Shown here: in pieces, positions 62,435 to 64,000 of the stretch
How the letters are laid out: each line of letters opens with the position of its first letter
Numbering within the stretch: position 1 is the first letter of the stretch
DNA from: Providencia alcalifaciens
GTDB taxonomy: Bacteria; Pseudomonadota; Gammaproteobacteria; Enterobacterales; Enterobacteriaceae
Length of the DNA stretch: 64,000 nt
Direction: 5' to 3'
NCBI RefSeq assembly: GCF_020271745.1
Contig: NZ_CP084296.1
Span: 4,092,001 to 4,156,000 of the forward strand
Translations under genes and position numbers: made by a program
Notes under the pieces: generated by a model
What the model was told of the DNA's origin: nothing
Database searches by the model: none
What the model saw: the letters and a program-made list of their open reading frames with translations, nothing else

Positions 62435-63165
62435 TATTTACGTGCTTCTGTGAGTAAGTTTTTCATGTCAGACACAGCTTGAGCTAAACCACTAAAAAGC
62501 GCGCGGCCAATAATCGCATGCCCGATATTCAGCTCATAAATATCAGGCAGCGCTGCGATACGTTGAACATTATGGTAAGTCAGCCCATGCCCCGCATTTA
62601 CTTTAATACCTTTACCCGCTGCATAGCTTACGCCATCACGAATACGGCGGAACTCAAGCTCTTGCTCTTGTTCAGTTTTGGCATCCGCATATGCGCCAGT
62701 GTGAATTTCAATAAATGGCGCCCCACACTCTTGAGCTGCATCAATTTGTTCATGATCTGCATCGATAAATAAAGAGACCAAAATACCCGCTTCTGTCAGC
62801 CGTTTTACTGCGGATGCGACTTTTTGTTTTTGCCCTGCAACATCAAGCCCACCTTCAGTGGTCACTTCCTCGCGCTTTTCAGGAACCAAGCAGCAATAAG
62901 TTGGCTTAATACGACAAGCAATGTCAATCATCTCTTCCGTGACCGCCATTTCAAGGTTCATACGCGTTTGAATGGTTTGGTTGAGCAGTTCAACGTCTCT
63001 ATCGGTAATATGACGGCGATCTTCACGTAAGTGGATAGTGATCCCGTCGGCCCCTGCTTGCTCAGCAACAAATGCTGCTTGAACAGGATCAGGATATTGT
63101 GTTCCTCTTGCATTTCTAACAGTTGCAATGTGGTCAATGTTAACGCCCAATAACAGCTCAGCCAT
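62434..63165 (-). CDS. pdxJ: Pyridoxine 5'-phosphate synthase
   Basis: The protein has 243 residues with [16 protein letters not shown] at the start and [10 protein letters not shown] near the end, both PdxJ marks. It condenses DXP with aminoacetone phosphate to make vitamin B6. Its product PLP is used by IscS and GlyA encoded in this window. Confidence 0.97.
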   Translation of the reverse strand: MAELLLGVNIDHIATVRNARGTQYPDPVQAAFVAEQAGADGITIHLREDRRHITDRDVELLNQTIQTRMNLEMAVTEEMIDIACRIKPTYCCLVPEKREEVTTEGGLDVAGQKQKVASAVKRLTEAGILVSLFIDADHEQIDAAQECGAPFIEIHTGAYADAKTEQEQELEFRRIRDGVSYAAGKGIKVNAGHGLTYHNVQRIAALPDIYELNIGHAIIGRALFSGLAQAVSDMKNLLTEARK

Positions 63166-63480
63166 GTTTAACTCCCTATGAATAAACAGTCACTTATTTC
63201 TTGTCTGCCATATCCTACTGCAATTTATGGTATTGGGGGAAAAAATCTCTCTTTCTTCCTCGCCGATTCCAAAACAATAATAATATTTCATCAATTACAT
63301 TCATTTTTTGGGAAGCGCTTCGAAGAAAATCAATACAGCAAAAATTTTAGCTCGATTGCCTGCGGCTATGCAGTTATAACAGACTGTAGTTACGACAGAT
63401 TGCAGTTACGACAGATTGCAGCTAGAAAGGCTTATAGCGATAACAAATGGAAAAATAGCATCATCAAACAAAATCAATTG
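63166..63480. other. Gap between pdxJ and recO
   Basis: This 315-base gap is unusually long for a pair that is close-set in E. coli. It holds a 16-bp tandem repeat at 63371-63418. A plus-strand open frame across it has no recognisable content and a repeat in its coding part, so I do not call it a gene. Confidence 0.5.
63371..63418. repeat. 16-bp tandem repeat, three copies
   Basis: CAGTTACGACAGATTG-type units lie at 63371-63386, 63387-63402 and 63403-63418, followed by a partial copy. Confidence 0.88.
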
Positions 63481-64000
63481 TTATGACTTAGCTATGTTCT
63501 GAGAAGGGATAATAAATTGCCTAAAAAGTTCACGGCTTTTAAGGGGTTTACCGCCTAGGTAAGGTTTCAGTGCCATGCGAGTAAATCGTTTAGCGGCTTT
63601 TAAGGTATCGGCATCTGGGAATTCGCGATCGGCTAACGCTCTTAATTGCTTACCCGTGAACGTGAGTTGGTCAACAACTAGGCTGCCAATAAACCCTTTT
63701 TCTTCACGGTAACGGTAGGTCATGGTGTCTGAAACTGGCTCACCACTGCCCGCACAATGTAAAAAATCTACGCCGTAACCGAGGTAGGACAGCAAAGCGA
63801 GCTCAAACTGGCGTAAAGCAGATTCAGGTGTGCGCTCACTCCCGGCTAAAACTTGCAAGCAATTGAGGTAATCAAAAAATAGAGATGAATAAGGTGTACC
63901 AAACTCAATAACTCGAGCGGTAAGTTCATTAAGGTATAAACCGCTATATAAAACAGTGCCGCTGAGAGGAAGAGCAAGAGAGACAGGGTCGGCATTGATG
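63481..64000 (-). CDS. recO: DNA repair protein RecO (N-terminus beyond the window)
   Basis: The frame is open from the stop at 63481-63483 to the right edge, giving about 172 of the usual ~240 residues. Sequence such as [31 protein letters not shown] and [15 protein letters not shown] is typical RecO. It helps load RecA on SSB-coated DNA. A shorter frame beginning at an internal TTG is an artefact. The N-terminal OB fold is mostly outside the window. Confidence 0.95.
   Translation of the reverse strand, partial: INADPVSLALPLSGTVLYSGLYLNELTARVIEFGTPYSSLFFDYLNCLQVLAGSERTPESALRQFELALLSYLGYGVDFLHCAGSGEPVSDTMTYRYREEKGFIGSLVVDQLTFTGKQLRALADREFPDADTLKAAKRFTRMALKPYLGGKPLKSRELFRQFIIPSQNIAKS

Noticed and set aside
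63178-63486. Open frame of 102 codons between pdxJ and recO on the plus strand
   Set aside because: It overlaps the 5' side of pdxJ's promoter region and the recO stop, contains the 16-bp tandem repeat and shows no recognisable motif.

Overview
The window is a stretch of gamma-proteobacterial chromosome. Its conserved backbone matches the E. coli hisS-suhB-purL-pdxJ neighbourhood gene for gene. The AT-rich base composition, the two-domain NadE beside glnB and the style of the interspersed repeats suggest a Morganellaceae member, most likely Providencia; the genus is an inference. I saw no tRNA or rRNA genes, no insertion sequence and no CRISPR array.

Layout. 1-1841: the 3' part of hemF and a protealysin-like M4 metallopeptidase. 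2015-12194 (minus): rluF, der, bamB, yfgM, hisS, ispG, rodZ, rlmN, ndk, with several clear intrinsic terminators between them. 12482-22057 (minus): the penicillin-binding protein/alpha-2-macroglobulin pair pbpC and yfhM, an sseB reduced to its C-terminal domain, and pepB. 22301-30712 (minus): the Fe-S assembly locus iscR-iscS-iscU-iscA-hscB-hscA-fdx. It is separated from iscX by an AT-rich insert holding a LuxR-type regulator, an MHS-family transporter and a tandem palindromic repeat. 30830-36657: trmJ, suhB, hcaT, glyA and hmp, with recognisable PurR and NsrR operators. 36800-43186 (minus): glnB, nadE, glrR, glrQ, glrK and the small RNA gene glmY, preceded by a sigma-54 promoter and three GlrR boxes.

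43353-52751 (plus) is an accessory block. It holds an O-methyltransferase, a UhpABC-type phosphosugar sensing system and an AfuABC-type phosphosugar ABC importer, with no UhpT antiporter. The natural reading is that extracellular hexose phosphate is sensed by UhpC/UhpB, UhpA is phosphorylated, and afuABC is induced. 52900-53531 is a MazEF/PemIK-like toxin-antitoxin pair with a palindromic operator. 53631-64000 returns to the backbone: purL with a PurR box, mltF, tadA, leuE, an unrecognised 149-residue protein, yfhL, acpS, pdxJ and the 5'-incomplete recO.

The points most worth a second look are the insertion that splits the isc operon, a possible plus-strand small RNA or micro-protein opposite the glmY-glrK spacer, the UhpABC-AfuABC pairing, the O-methyltransferase whose usual catalytic His position is Arg, three unrelated intergenic tandem repeats that all have a 16-bp period, the half-length SseB, and the unrecognised repeat-containing protein at 60869.
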